A DNA stretch of 64,000 nt from Strigamia acuminata. Its lineage: Eukaryota > Arthropoda > Chilopoda > Geophilomorpha > Linotaeniidae. This document shows, in pieces, positions 40,969 to 50,652 of the stretch. The notes below the pieces were generated by a model that did not search any database, was not told the origin of the DNA, and saw only the letters and a program-made list of their open reading frames with translations. Positions within the stretch are counted from its first letter, which is position 1. Each line of letters starts with the position of its first letter. Location of the stretch: contig OX442315.1 of assembly GCA_949358305.1 (NCBI GenBank), positions 19,122,427-19,186,426 on the forward strand, read 5' to 3'. The position numbers and the translations under genes were made by a program.

Positions 40969-41040
40969 CCTCCTGTTACGTATACTGAAGGTATACCGGA
41001 ATATATATGCTCAGGATACATTCAGTATACGTCCAGGGGG
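40969..41040 (-). ncRNA. mir-iab-4: microRNA precursor iab-4
   Basis: On the minus strand this hairpin carries the iab-4-5p arm (41032 down to 41011, beginning ACGUAUACUGAAUGUAUCCU) and the iab-4-3p arm (40998 down to 40975, beginning CGGUAUACCUUCAGUAUACG). Both match the insect microRNA as I remember it. The arms share a perfect 12-bp block (40978-40989 with 41021-41032), then a mismatched stretch and an AT-rich loop; GC-rich ends (40969-40974 with 41035-41040) close the base with one G-U pair. In flies iab-4 lies between abd-A and Abd-B and represses Ubx, acting in the cytoplasm through Argonaute. The host transcript, promoter and ends cannot be seen. Identity is very secure; expression is inferred from the family. 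Confidence 0.97.
40969..41040 (+). ncRNA. mir-iab-8: microRNA precursor iab-8 (antisense to iab-4)
   Basis: The plus strand of the same locus folds into a second hairpin. Its 5p arm is 40976-41000, beginning UUACGUAUACUGAAGGUAUA, and its 3p arm is 41013-41032, AGGAUACAUUCAGUAUACGU; both match fly iab-8. Because the arms are near-palindromic, either transcript can be processed, giving different seeds (UACGUAU for iab-8-5p, CGUAUAC for iab-4-5p). In Drosophila iab-8 comes from a long non-coding RNA that runs in the Hox direction from near Abd-B toward abd-A and represses abd-A, Ubx and the cofactors hth and exd. By that analogy the plus strand here is the Hox sense strand. The long host RNA cannot be delimited from sequence alone. 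Confidence 0.93.
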
Positions 41041-41111
41041 TTTTACATGTTCACTGTTGAATGGATGCGATGGCGATGCGAGCTGCTGCTGATTTCGCTG
41101 CTTGACAATTT

Positions 41112-41131
41112 TCTCTCTCTCTCTCTCTCTT
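41112..41131. promoter_or_regulatory. (TC)10 GAGA-factor-type tract beside iab-4
   Basis: Twenty bases of alternating TC (GA on the other strand) lie about 70 bases from the microRNA hairpin. GAGA factor and similar BTB zinc-finger proteins bind such runs in fly Polycomb elements, boundaries and promoters. A plain microsatellite is the alternative explanation. Confidence 0.45.
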
Positions 41132-41243
41132 CGATTTTCCCATTCGACTGGCGCGTTTGTGAGTCAAATGATGTTGGCCCGTTGATGGAAGCGTTCTGGC
41201 TGGCGACCGCTTCGATTTAATGCTGCTGCGACACACGTCTCCA

Positions 41244-41280
41244 TTCCGCAGTCCAAGAAACCAAGAGATGGACTGCGGAA
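41244..41280. repeat. Perfect 11-bp inverted repeat near iab-4/iab-8
   Basis: TTCCGCAGTCC at 41244-41254 is answered by its exact reverse complement GGACTGCGGAA at 41270-41280, with a 15-base spacer. The stem is GC-rich in an AT-rich window and starts about 200 bases from the microRNA hairpin. The stem does not extend outward, so it is too short for an ordinary microRNA precursor. It could be an RNA structure in the iab-8 or iab-4 host transcript, or a dyad binding site. The repeat is seen directly; any function is unknown. Confidence 0.85.
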
Positions 41281-42251
41281 GAAGCCTCCGATCACTCCCT
41301 CACTACTTGCTTGCTGTCAGTGGGCGGGACCAACGATTATCCGGGCACGCCATTTCGATCGCGGCACAGCCTCTTTATTCGAAACTAATTCTCTCGCTTT
41401 CTCTCGATACAAGAACTGTTTTACAATCCCATAAAACCTGGTCTTTACCACTTACACATACATTGATACACGAATTTGGGCTGCCCCACTCGTGGCTGGC
41501 TGTGTGCAAACCTTGCTTTTCTCCCATACGCTCCTCCCCCTCCACATAAATTTCAACCTGCTTATGCATGTCTTCAACATAATTGTTATTGTTTTTTCTT
41601 TTTTCTTTCTTACTTTCTTTTTTGTTTTGCTTTTTAAATTTCGTTAACGTTCTCTTTATAATGGCTGTTTTCTCATCAGTTGGGTTTTTTTTCTTCTTCC
41701 CATCCTTCTCCCTTTTTTTTTTTGTTTTTGAACTTTTAAAATTCATTATAGAAAAAAATTTAAAAAATATTAAAAGATAAACAAGAAGTTTGCCCTGCTT
41801 TGAAAATATTTCTGATAATGATGTAACATTTTTTTTTCTTTTCCTTAACACATTTCCCCATTTAAATTTGTCCTTTTTTTTGTATGGTGCTATATAATAA
41901 ATTGTTGACTTCCTTCTGGCTTCTTTTTTAGTTTTGTAAAATAGGAAAATATTAATAAAATAAAATCTTAATAAGACTAATTAAAATATAATATCTAAAA
42001 AAAAAAAAAAGATTATAACTAATGCTGATTGTCACCAATTCCTCTTTTTCCTTTGCAGCTTCATTTTGTTGTTGTTTTTATTCCTCCAATCTGAAACACA
42101 CACAAAAAAAATACATCTATTAATAACACTAATTTTCATTGCCAAATGTCTGGTTTTTTCCATTTCACGTTTTTTAACGAATTAAAAATCAGTTTTCCAG
42201 ATTTCTTTTTTTTCCTTCTCCAAAACAGCTGAAAAGATGACATCAGCCAAT

Positions 42252-42961
42252 ATGGCGCTTCATATGCAATCATTTTCATCTGTGACTTATAATGGGAAGA
42301 CCAAGATGAAGTCGAAAGATATTTGAGTATAATTTAATTCCTCCACGCCTATATTTTTTATGAAGTGATAACTATTGGCTTTGGGTCGTTTGATAATTTT
42401 TGAATTGATGACATAAATACAAGGTGTGGATTTTTCTTTCTTGCGTCATTTAACATCGCAGGGAAATACATAGAGAGAGCGAGGGACGGCCGAAGAAAAA
42501 TAGATCCCCTAAACGCGATGAAATGCAGCAGGGTGTAAAGAAAAAAAGGGGGGATATTTTTATCAAGCAAATTGCAGAAAATAGTTGGGGCTAGGCCAGA
42601 CCGAGCTCGAAATAACCAGTTATCAGTAATGCACCTTCAATTACGACCGATTACCTCATCGTTTACTAGTCAGTGTAACGCTTGAGAAACTCTTTGTGGC
42701 CAACATAAACGACCAATAAAGCTCGAAATGGCGGCCTCTAAAATTTTCGTCAATGAGGGAGTTCAACCCCTTGGATCTGGATCCACTCCACCATCACGTG
42801 AAATGTATTCACGGCGCAGAGGAAAAAACCCATCCGAACGGATAAGCCTCCTACTGCGAAGGGGAAAGCCCTCGATTTTTATCTCTTTTTCTTTTTTTGT
42901 TCCTCTTACATAAAAAGCGAGAAGGTCGTCTTTTTAGGTAGGAAAATAGCACCAATATGGC
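42252..42961. promoter_or_regulatory. Cluster of PHO-type cores
   Basis: Three ATGGC cores in the same orientation (AATATGGCGCTT at 42249, AAATGGCGGCC at 42726, AATATGGCGGTG at 42955) lie within 710 bases. GACCAATAAA, a posterior-Hox/Caudal-type TTTATTGG site in reverse, sits just before the second. A GAGAGAGCGAG run is at 42474-42484. This composition suits a Polycomb-type or Hox-responsive element. Confidence 0.35.
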
Positions 42962-43053
42962 GGTGGCTCTGAAGAATTTGGGTAAGTTGATCTTGAGGAA
43001 ATGACGCTAAGGGAGGTCGTGAAAGGACTCCAAACACTGGTCGTGTGCATGGC

Positions 43054-43061
43054 TATAAAAG
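43054..43061 (+). promoter_or_regulatory. TATA-box-like sequence
   Basis: GGCTATAAAAGCAG at 43051-43064 contains a textbook TATAAAAG box about 95 bases after a PHO core. No good arthropod initiator (TCAGT) lies 30 bases downstream, where there is instead a T-rich run. It is therefore only a possible core promoter for a non-coding transcript. Confidence 0.25.
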
Positions 43062-43939
43062 CAGTGACCTTCCAATTGCCATTTTTTTTCTTGCTTTCAA
43101 CACAGCGGGGGTGGTTTTTGGGTAGGATATTTTTGAGTGTGGGGTGAGTGCAAATAGTATGGTGAGAAATAAACAGCAGGTTTCTTTCGGGTTTTCAAAG
43201 AATGGACCTTCTTTTGTTCTCTCCTGGTCAGTTCAATTGGGGGATTGTATCGGCAGTGATACAATTAGGGCTTTGAAATGGTGACTAAGAGTATTTTTTT
43301 TTTTTTTTCGTGCAAGTTTGATGGAAAATCAATTGATGGATAGTTTAATTGGTGAATGAATCTCCGGTATTTATAACCGGGCTGGATTTCCGCTCTCGTT
43401 TTTGTCTAAGCATGCGACTTTTTCACAAAGAAAAAAAAAAATGAAGGGGAACTAAGAGTTAAATTTAAACTGAAGGAAAATTTTATTTAGTCGTAGGATG
43501 AATTGAATCGAAGGGAAAGAAAATTAAGGACGAATCGAGAAAGTGTGGAATAAAATATGTTAAGTGTATGGGCATCTGATGTTCATATTATTAATAAATT
43601 AAAATCTGTTTATGTTGATCGTATGTCCCCGATCGGGAATACTAGAATGCAGCGGAATGTTTTTTGAAAAGGAACATTTTGGTGGAAACATGTAAAAAGA
43701 ATTGAAAACGACCTTTAGTCGAAACCTGTTTATCTTTCCCCCGCTCTAATGGATAAGCGGTTTGAAGAGAGAGCTCCCCTTTGCACATACAGGATACAGA
43801 GCTCGATACATTTAGGCCGAAAAAAAGCGATTGGAATCGCATTTAATGGGCCCTTAAATGTAGCCAGCGTTGATTAGTCAAATATGTGATCGTTAGCGTA
43901 ATGCTCACCTTTCCATTTGTGCTTACCTTTTGTATTTCG

Positions 43940-44200
43940 GATGGGGAGTTGTGCGTCGAGTCAAGATGGCTTCCAGAGCTGTGCTTGTGGCGCGGCTGAG
44001 TCCGCCGCAATGGCTGGCGCGCAGCATTGATCCGGCGCGGAGCCGTCTCATGGCGGATGATGGGTTTCCGTCACGTGGTCTGTGCTTTGTTCGCCTCGTG
44101 CCGCGTTGGCGCCCCCAGCTGCCGCTGTCACTTCTCGCTCTTTCAGCGATCGACCCACCGCGATGGCGGTCGGCGTTGTGAGGCGAGTCAAGGATTGGAA
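43940..44200. promoter_or_regulatory. CpG-rich island with four PHO-type cores and CTCF-like site
   Basis: ATGGC cores occur at 43966 (AAGATGGC), 44010, 44050 (TCATGGCGG) and 44163 (CGATGGCGG), all in plus orientation, with a CTCF-like match at 44108. CpG is dense throughout. A 23-base stretch at 43943-43965 returns at 44170-44192 with 18 identities, sharing TTGTG and CGAGTCAAG; each copy sits beside an ATGGC core. Because of this repeat, two different reading frames both encode GVVRRVK, which would be surprising for a real protein. It is best read as a regulatory element, such as a Polycomb element or a boundary. Confidence 0.45.
44108..44123 (+). promoter_or_regulatory. CTCF-like site in CpG-rich island
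   Basis: GGCGCCCCCAGCTGCC resembles the reverse CTCF consensus GCGCCCCCTGSTGGC with two mismatches. It lies in the middle of the four-PHO-core island at 43.94-44.19 kb, which adds weight, but a GC-rich block gives such matches more easily by chance. Confidence 0.3.
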
Positions 44201-45909
44201 ACGGTTGGCGCGTCTCTGTCGAGCTTCTCGTGAGCCGTGGGCTAAAGTGGGGCACGAAAAAAAAAAAAAAGAAACCAGACAGGCAAGTTTGTTTGGCGGA
44301 GAGGTTTGTTGGTTGGTCGGCAGTTGGACGGCTGCGTGCGTGTGTGTGGACTGCAAGGAGAGTCCCCTCTTATGCAGGAAGTGTGTGTCGGCGGTGGTAA
44401 TATATACCCATTTTTAGCACCGTCGAGCTCGTAATTTTGACATTTATTCCCGGTGATAGTCAATAAATTGTACATAGGACTGAGGAGGCGGGTTAAAGCC
44501 ATTTAATTTAAAATCGACGAATATTTGCGAAACATAGGCACTTAAAAATTTATTTGTCGCTGGTTAAAGGGTGGAAGCTGCTGTTCTCGCAGCCAATCAA
44601 TAAAAAGAGGTCGGTCGGATGCTAACTCCTTCGTCAGAGGAGAATAACTCCTCGGGCAAAATAAGAAAGAAGTGCTCGTAAAGTGGAACGCGAAGGTGAA
44701 GCAAAGTGCAGGCCAAAATTCCACTATAATGTTTGAGTCGGGAAGAAAAACTTGTCAATTGATAACCTATTTACTGTACATCGCGGCTGTAAATGAGACG
44801 AATGTGTAATTAAGAGTGCAGCAACAGGTTGTTTAGCCCAAAAAAGGAATTACGGCAAAGAGAGAGGGGGGTTTAGTTTGTTTGTTTTTTTCATTTTATT
44901 TTATTTACTTTTTATTTTAATTTTTATTTCTTTTTAAATTAAGTGATGGCATTAAAGTACACCACACCGAAGTTGTTTGCGGTTTGTCTTGCTTTACACA
45001 ACGACGACAAGTGATTGCATTACGAACTTCTTTAAGGAGTTATAACTTGAATTTAATGGCACTCTAATGGCCGTCTTTTATTGCAGACGAGAATTTTCCG
45101 GTGTTTGTTGTTGCAATTTTTAAACGGTAGCAACCAGTTTTGTGGGACACAAAAAATAACTGCCCTATAGGACAAAGTGATTTATGTTTATTGGGCAACA
45201 AAAAAATTAGTTGTAATGAATTTTTTTTTTTTTTTTTTTTATAAAATAAAAAAAGAAAGTGAAATATATATTGAAATAAAAAATAAGATATTGCAATATG
45301 CTGGATTATTTTAGTTGGCGAACACATTGGTGCCACTAATGTTTTTGTTTTGGTTAACATACGCTCAGTAATTGTTTTGAAATTTATTATGGTTGCGTGT
45401 GAAGATATAATAAATTTCTTGCCGCTGTTTTTTTATTTATTTATTTTTTTCCTTTTTCTTTTCTCGTTCTTTGCTTTTTCCTGTAATATATTCAATCCAC
45501 AGTTTATATGTTTTGGTAATCTTCAGTGAACGAATTACATTGCACTTGGTAACGTGTGAGCCTTGCACTTGTTTACCATGAGTGGGTAGTTTTTTTTTAT
45601 GAGTATGTGTCACTGCCTATAGTTGTTGTTGTTGGAAGGTGCAACGCTTGAGACTAGAGCAGTAGTAGGAGGACTCCCATCTTCCAACTGCATCAGGTGG
45701 AACAAATGCATTTCCTTTTCTTTGAAATTGTCGGCCTGTGCCACACGAATAATAACGTGCTGTGTGGATATATAGGTATACGAGAGTAAATTGAGACCCA
45801 AGTTCACCAACAGTGGGAGGCCAAGGGGGAAAAAATTTATATTGACTTTACTATCTAGATTTATTAGGGCTTGGGAGTGAAGAAAAAAAAAATTGTGTAC
45901 TTGATTGGA

Positions 45910-45941
<32 letters not shown>

Positions 45942-45944
45942 AAA
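45910..45944. repeat. Poly-T followed by poly-A
   Basis: About 25 T are followed directly by 10 A, giving a self-complementary junction. It lies inside a T/A-rich frame of 171 codons on the minus strand, which the homopolymers explain. Confidence 0.9.
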
Positions 45945-46136
45945 GAAATAAAGCAAGTAAGTAAGAAAAGATGTACATGAGAAAATGAGAGGAGAAAAAA
46001 AAGTTGGAAGTTGTGTTTGGATGAGTGGAGAAAAGTAGGAGGTGCAATTTCTTTCTCGAGCTATCGATGTTCACTCGTGATTCCGGAGTGAAGAAAAAAA
46101 ATGGGATTTGTCTTTTCTCTTTCATCAGGCAAAGAG

Positions 46137-46672
46137 CACCTGATGCAGTTCTGAAGTCGACGCGTGTATTACATTGACCATCAGGTGTGGGCAGTGGGAT
46201 GAAGTTGGTTACTCGTCCCTTTTTTACCTGGTTGAACGTAGACTATTGACATCAAGGGCTAAAATCACCAGTACACTTTCTTATTATTCTAGTCCAATTC
46301 CTTGCCCTCAGGTGGAGGGCTATTCTCCCGGTTCCATCCTATTGCCCATTCTGTGGTTATTAGGTGTGAAAGTAGAAAGGAGGAAGCAAAAATCCATTTT
46401 GTGTTGCATCTAATTTTTGGTCAGAGAACCCCGTGGATGTTTGCAATAATGCAAACTCGTGAATTATTTCAGGCTTTTTCCAGCCGTTATGCGTTTTATG
46501 TCTTGTTATTATTAGTATTAGCACTTTGTCTTGTAGGTACATGTCGCCATCAATTGAACATGCTTTTTTATTGTTATTATTATTTATTGGATTGGGGGTT
46601 TTAGGGTAAAAAAAAAATAGTTTTCAATAGCATAAATATGCACCTGCTGATAATTTGTTTAAGTGTCAGGTG
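46137..46672. promoter_or_regulatory. Cluster of five CAGGTG/CACCTG E-boxes
   Basis: CACCTG or CAGGTG occurs at 46137, 46182, 46309, 46641 and 46667. The first two form a matched inverted pair: CACCTGATG at 46137-46145 and CATCAGGTG at 46179-46187. Snail/Zeb and bHLH factors bind this core. It is a possible tissue-specific enhancer. Confidence 0.3.
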
Positions 46673-49140
46673 TGCATTCAACAAGAAAGAACTAGTCCAT
46701 GGTTTTGGCGCCATCCGGTGACAAAGTTCTTTGTTAAATGCATTTTGGTAAGGATTGTAGACGTAACAATAGCACGAGTTGATGTTTTCTGATTATTTTT
46801 GGAATTTTTTAAATGTTATTTCTATTTTCCTCAATATCAACAAAAGATTTTACGATTATTGCAAGCTTGAAACTACTTGTTTATCTCGTTTGCTTTATTT
46901 CCGGATATAGGAGAAGTCGGTACCATTTGGTTTACACAAGTCGACGGTACATAAAGATTAGATGAGTTTTTTTTTGTTTTTTTTTTTTCATTTTTCTTTT
47001 TACGGTCTTTATTAATGCGTTTCAGTGGCTCGAAACAGGAATATTACACATAAGCCCTTGGGTCTTTGGTAGATTCGGCATAAAACTCATCCTAGTTGTT
47101 ACGCGGAAAGGCCTACAAGGGTCAAAATCATCTCCCACAACAACTATAACAGTTTACGCGTTATTTGTGTGAAAACACGCGTTTACACATCCTTGAGTAT
47201 GAAGTGTAACCTGTTTCCCCTTTGCGCAGCAATTTGGAATTTATTCTAAATTGGCTTAGATTCTTAATCTGCTTATCTGCAATCTGAAAACTGAAATCTC
47301 GCCAAATAGTTAGGAGGATTATGTAGACAGCCAATGCGAGTCAAGTATGGTGTTAGGCGAGGGGTAGCGGAAGTACGAACAGAGGAGGGAAGAAAATGAA
47401 GCGAAGCTAGCCCGGTATTGCCGAGGCTTAGCTGTAATATAATATGAAGCTGTAGAGTATGGCGAGATGGATCCGTGACAATATTGCTCACTACAAATGG
47501 AGGCCACCTCTAGTTTAATACCGGTGGTGTCACGAGGTGAGCTTAGTGGGAGTCAAAGAGTTTACCTGCCACTCTTTTCACATGCTTCCACTTGTGTGGA
47601 CGGTGAGCACGTGTTTCAGTTTATTTGTCATAATACTTTTATTCAGATTGAGGTGTGAGGAAGATCAAATTCATTGCGTGAAAATATGTATTTTTATTTC
47701 TTTTTATATCCTGTTTGATTTGGAAATTTAATAATACTTTGGTGATTTATTTTTTCCATTTATTTATCTTCTTATTTAGGCAGTGGGGCATTTTTTATTT
47801 TTTTTATTATTTCCTTATTGCATAAAATTTTATGATTTTTTTAAAGAAGTTTATTTAAAGGCAGTGAATACATTTTTCACTATGCAAACACTTCTTTAAA
47901 TAAAAGTGTATACATTTTAAAAATTGTTATTTTTTCCACATTTTGCTGTGCTGATTCTACAGATTTTATTTTTTTATTTTTTTTTTATTTTTTTTATTTT
48001 TTGTTTTTTTGTTTTTTTCTTTGTTATCGGATTTCCCTCCATTTGTCAAAGTTTTAAACTATTGTTTTCATCTATCTTTTTTTTTTTTGGCAAACTACCT
48101 TCTAAGTACTTTAAAAAAAAACAGTTTGGGGCCAAAAATGTAAATTGTCGCAAGGAACACAAAAAACAAAATAATAAAAGTAAAGATAAAATAAATGGGA
48201 GGCTGAAAAAATTGCGAGCACATGTTATTAATCCTAGAATGTGAAAAACTGATAAAGTGGTCAAAAGATGAATTTATGTGGAATAAAGAAAATTAGAAGG
48301 ACAAGTTATCACCGAAAAATGTCGACTAGAAAAATTAAAAATATTTAGATTAGGTTTCAAATGTTTTTAAGAGGTTCGCTCAATGAAAGTATTCATTCTC
48401 CGCGTGATGAATGACTGGTTCTTCTGAAGTGAAATTTAAGGGGGTGAATTGTCACTCAAAAGAAGTTAAGTGTTTAATTTAACTTTTCTGTAGTGTTAAG
48501 TATACAGTTTTTTTTTTAAAAAAATTATATTCAAATTTTTTTTAAAAACAAATTTAAAAAAAAAAAAAATGATAAAAGAAACAAGCTGCTGTTTTTGTTG
48601 AAAAATACTCAGCAGCTTTTCATGTGTGAACCGGGTATTTATTCCGTGGATGAAGAAAACAAAAAAAAAATACAAAATCGATTATCTCCCAAGGTTGGCG
48701 TCTTCCACGTATCTCGTTGCCTCTATTCCAAAACACGTTTTTATATTAAAACTAGATTGCAATAAATACAGTTTAAAGTTATTATTAAACAATAAATCAT
48801 TATGGGCTGAGGTACCGGGTGGAATTAGGTTTATTGCGTTTTTTATGGGCTAGAAGGGTGAAGAATAAGAGTCGCGATAGTCTCACTTAATAATTTCGTT
48901 CAAATGTTAGTCGGCTGACACTGACACGACATGAAATGTAGGTATGCGAATTCTATTATGGTTTTTCTGTAAACACTCTTGAATTATTGACGTTTAATTT
49001 AGTTCTTTTTATTTTTTTGTTGTTGTTGTCGCTGTTTTTTTTTCTTTTCCCCTCAAAATGCCTGAAAAAGGTCGTACGACATTACCATCGTCCCCCAAGT
49101 TTGGTCTGAACAAATACCTATATTTCTGTCAGAGAACTGT

Positions 49141-49156
49141 TGGCGACACCTGCTCA
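49141..49156 (-). promoter_or_regulatory. CTCF-like site with one core mismatch
   Basis: TGGCGACACCTGCTCA reads in reverse as TGAGCAGGTGTCGCCA, one base away from the AGCAGGTGGCGCC-type core. A pyrimidine (TC/TTTC) tract follows at 49160-49179. It is moderately suggestive only. Confidence 0.25.
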
Positions 49157-49776
49157 CATTTTCTCTCTTTCTTTCTCTGAGGGCAATGGCAAGCCAAGCC
49201 AGCCAAAAGAAGTCATCGTGTCTTATTTCAAAGTTAGAAGGCCCTTTGGTTTTTCGAGAGCGGGCGAGAAGGGGACTTGGGGATGCAGCGGATGTTGAAT
49301 TTCAGTCTTCGTCAGAAACCCCAGGGGGAGAAGATAGGGGAGGGATGAGGAGTAATTCACTCCAATTGGAAACAAGCCCTGAAGAAAGTGCTGCTCAGGT
49401 CTGCGATTTGTGGGGAGGATTCCGTATTGCGGCACCCTAGCTCCGCCCACATGTCAATCAGGCCAAGAAAACTCGAGCCAATTTGGCGTATTAAACATCT
49501 AGGGGTTTCGTGTTCACCCGAGCGAAAAAGAAAAATTTTCTACCCAACGTTGCACCGAAGATCACAGGTGCTACTCCTCACTATGCATGAGGTGCTTATT
49601 TTGCAAATACCCTTGCGAGAGTCCAAGGGTGTCAACAGACTCATTTGATGGGGTGAACCCCTCCACCACCTCCCCCACTCCCTCATGGGTGTTTATGTGC
49701 TAGTGACGGTGAGAGATCTATGAAACTACTTCTTGAAATGTCCAACAGGCGGCTCCACCTAGAAGAATAGTACATT

Positions 49777-49799
49777 ACACACACACACACACGCACACA
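49777..49799. repeat. (AC)n microsatellite
   Basis: A run of AC with one G interruption is followed by a GCATGCATGTACATGCAT-like alternating stretch at 49811-49830. It is a simple repeat and could be locally variable. Confidence 0.85.
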
Positions 49800-50636
49800 T
49801 CCACCCATGTATGCATGCATGTACATGCATATCTAGAAATGTTATTTGTTATGTGGAAGATTTGAAAAGTGCATGAGACTAATTTTGTCATTTGCACATT
49901 TGGAAATTGTAGCAAATTTGTTGCTATCACTTCTAAATGGAAAGATTAACTTAATATGATGGTGCAAATGGAAACAAGTGCAGTGTAAATCTAAGCCAGT
50001 ACTTCAGGGATTTGGATATCACCATTTCTCGTTAATTAACTGGAGAGGGAATTAAAAGGAAAAATATATCTTTTGCCCTCTCTCCCTGACTCATCCTGAT
50101 TAAGTCTGTTTGCAGCTGCATAGGATATATGCAAATTACTCTTCTTTTTTGGCATGCATAAACATATAGGTATGGTAATTCCCAACAGGTGCCAACCCTC
50201 TTCCCTCATTCTCACGGCTTCAATTCCCTTCCCCATTCCCTCATTTCCATTTTTCATCTTCTGAAAGTTGAAAGCATTTAAAAATGCAATTTTTTTTTGT
50301 TTTTTTTTGTTTTTATTTTATTTTTTATTTTTGTTTTGTTTTATACATAGCCTTGCGTATTCATTAATCACCCTTGAGATAGGTGATCAGCTGATTCAAG
50401 TGCCATCTGAAGCCAAGAAGAGTATCGATACTAATTATAGCAAAGCATTAGTCAGTTTTCTTGTGTTTTTTTCAAAGTCTTATCTTTACACATTCAGCAC
50501 CGTGGGAATATGGCCTTTTTATCTTAATGTTTACTCGAACGTGGCCTACTATAAAATTAGTGAGGGTTGAAAATGATTTTTACAATTCTTTTCACTTTAC
50601 GCGCCTTCCCTGCAATGCATGAGGGCATTGCGTGAA

Positions 50637-50652
50637 GCACGCCCTCTACCAT
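50637..50652 (-). promoter_or_regulatory. CTCF-like half site
   Basis: AGCACGCCCTCTACCA reads in reverse as TGGTAGAGGGCGTGCT. It keeps the same AGAGGGCGTGC core as the site at 17.17 kb but loses the upstream CCA. The octamer TTTACGCG occurs on both sides (about 50597 and 50653). Confidence 0.28.

Larger units (their letters stand above)
41281..43939. other. Non-coding DNA right of iab-4/iab-8
   Basis: T-rich low-complexity DNA at 41.58-41.95 kb gives meaningless frames of 65 and 158 codons on opposite strands. The PHO cluster and TATA box at 42.25-43.06 kb are listed separately. No gene is supported. Confidence 0.65.

Noticed and set aside
44082-44417. Possible coding exon (111 codons) in the CpG-rich island, sharing GVVRRVK with another frame
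   Set aside because: The shared peptide comes from a short DNA repeat read in two different frames, which argues for non-coding sequence.
45610-46125. 171-codon frame on the minus strand
   Set aside because: It is dominated by poly-Phe and poly-Lys coming from poly-A/T tracts.
47840-47900. TTTAAAGAAGT / ACTTCTTTAAA hairpin with an inner AGTGAA/TTCACT stem
   Set aside because: It is AT-rich with large unpaired gaps and is not like a known microRNA; chance pairing is likely in this composition.
48583-48618. AAGCTGCTG / CAGCAGCTT stem-loop as a possible microRNA
   Set aside because: It has only 9 paired bases and an 18-base loop, too short for a precursor.
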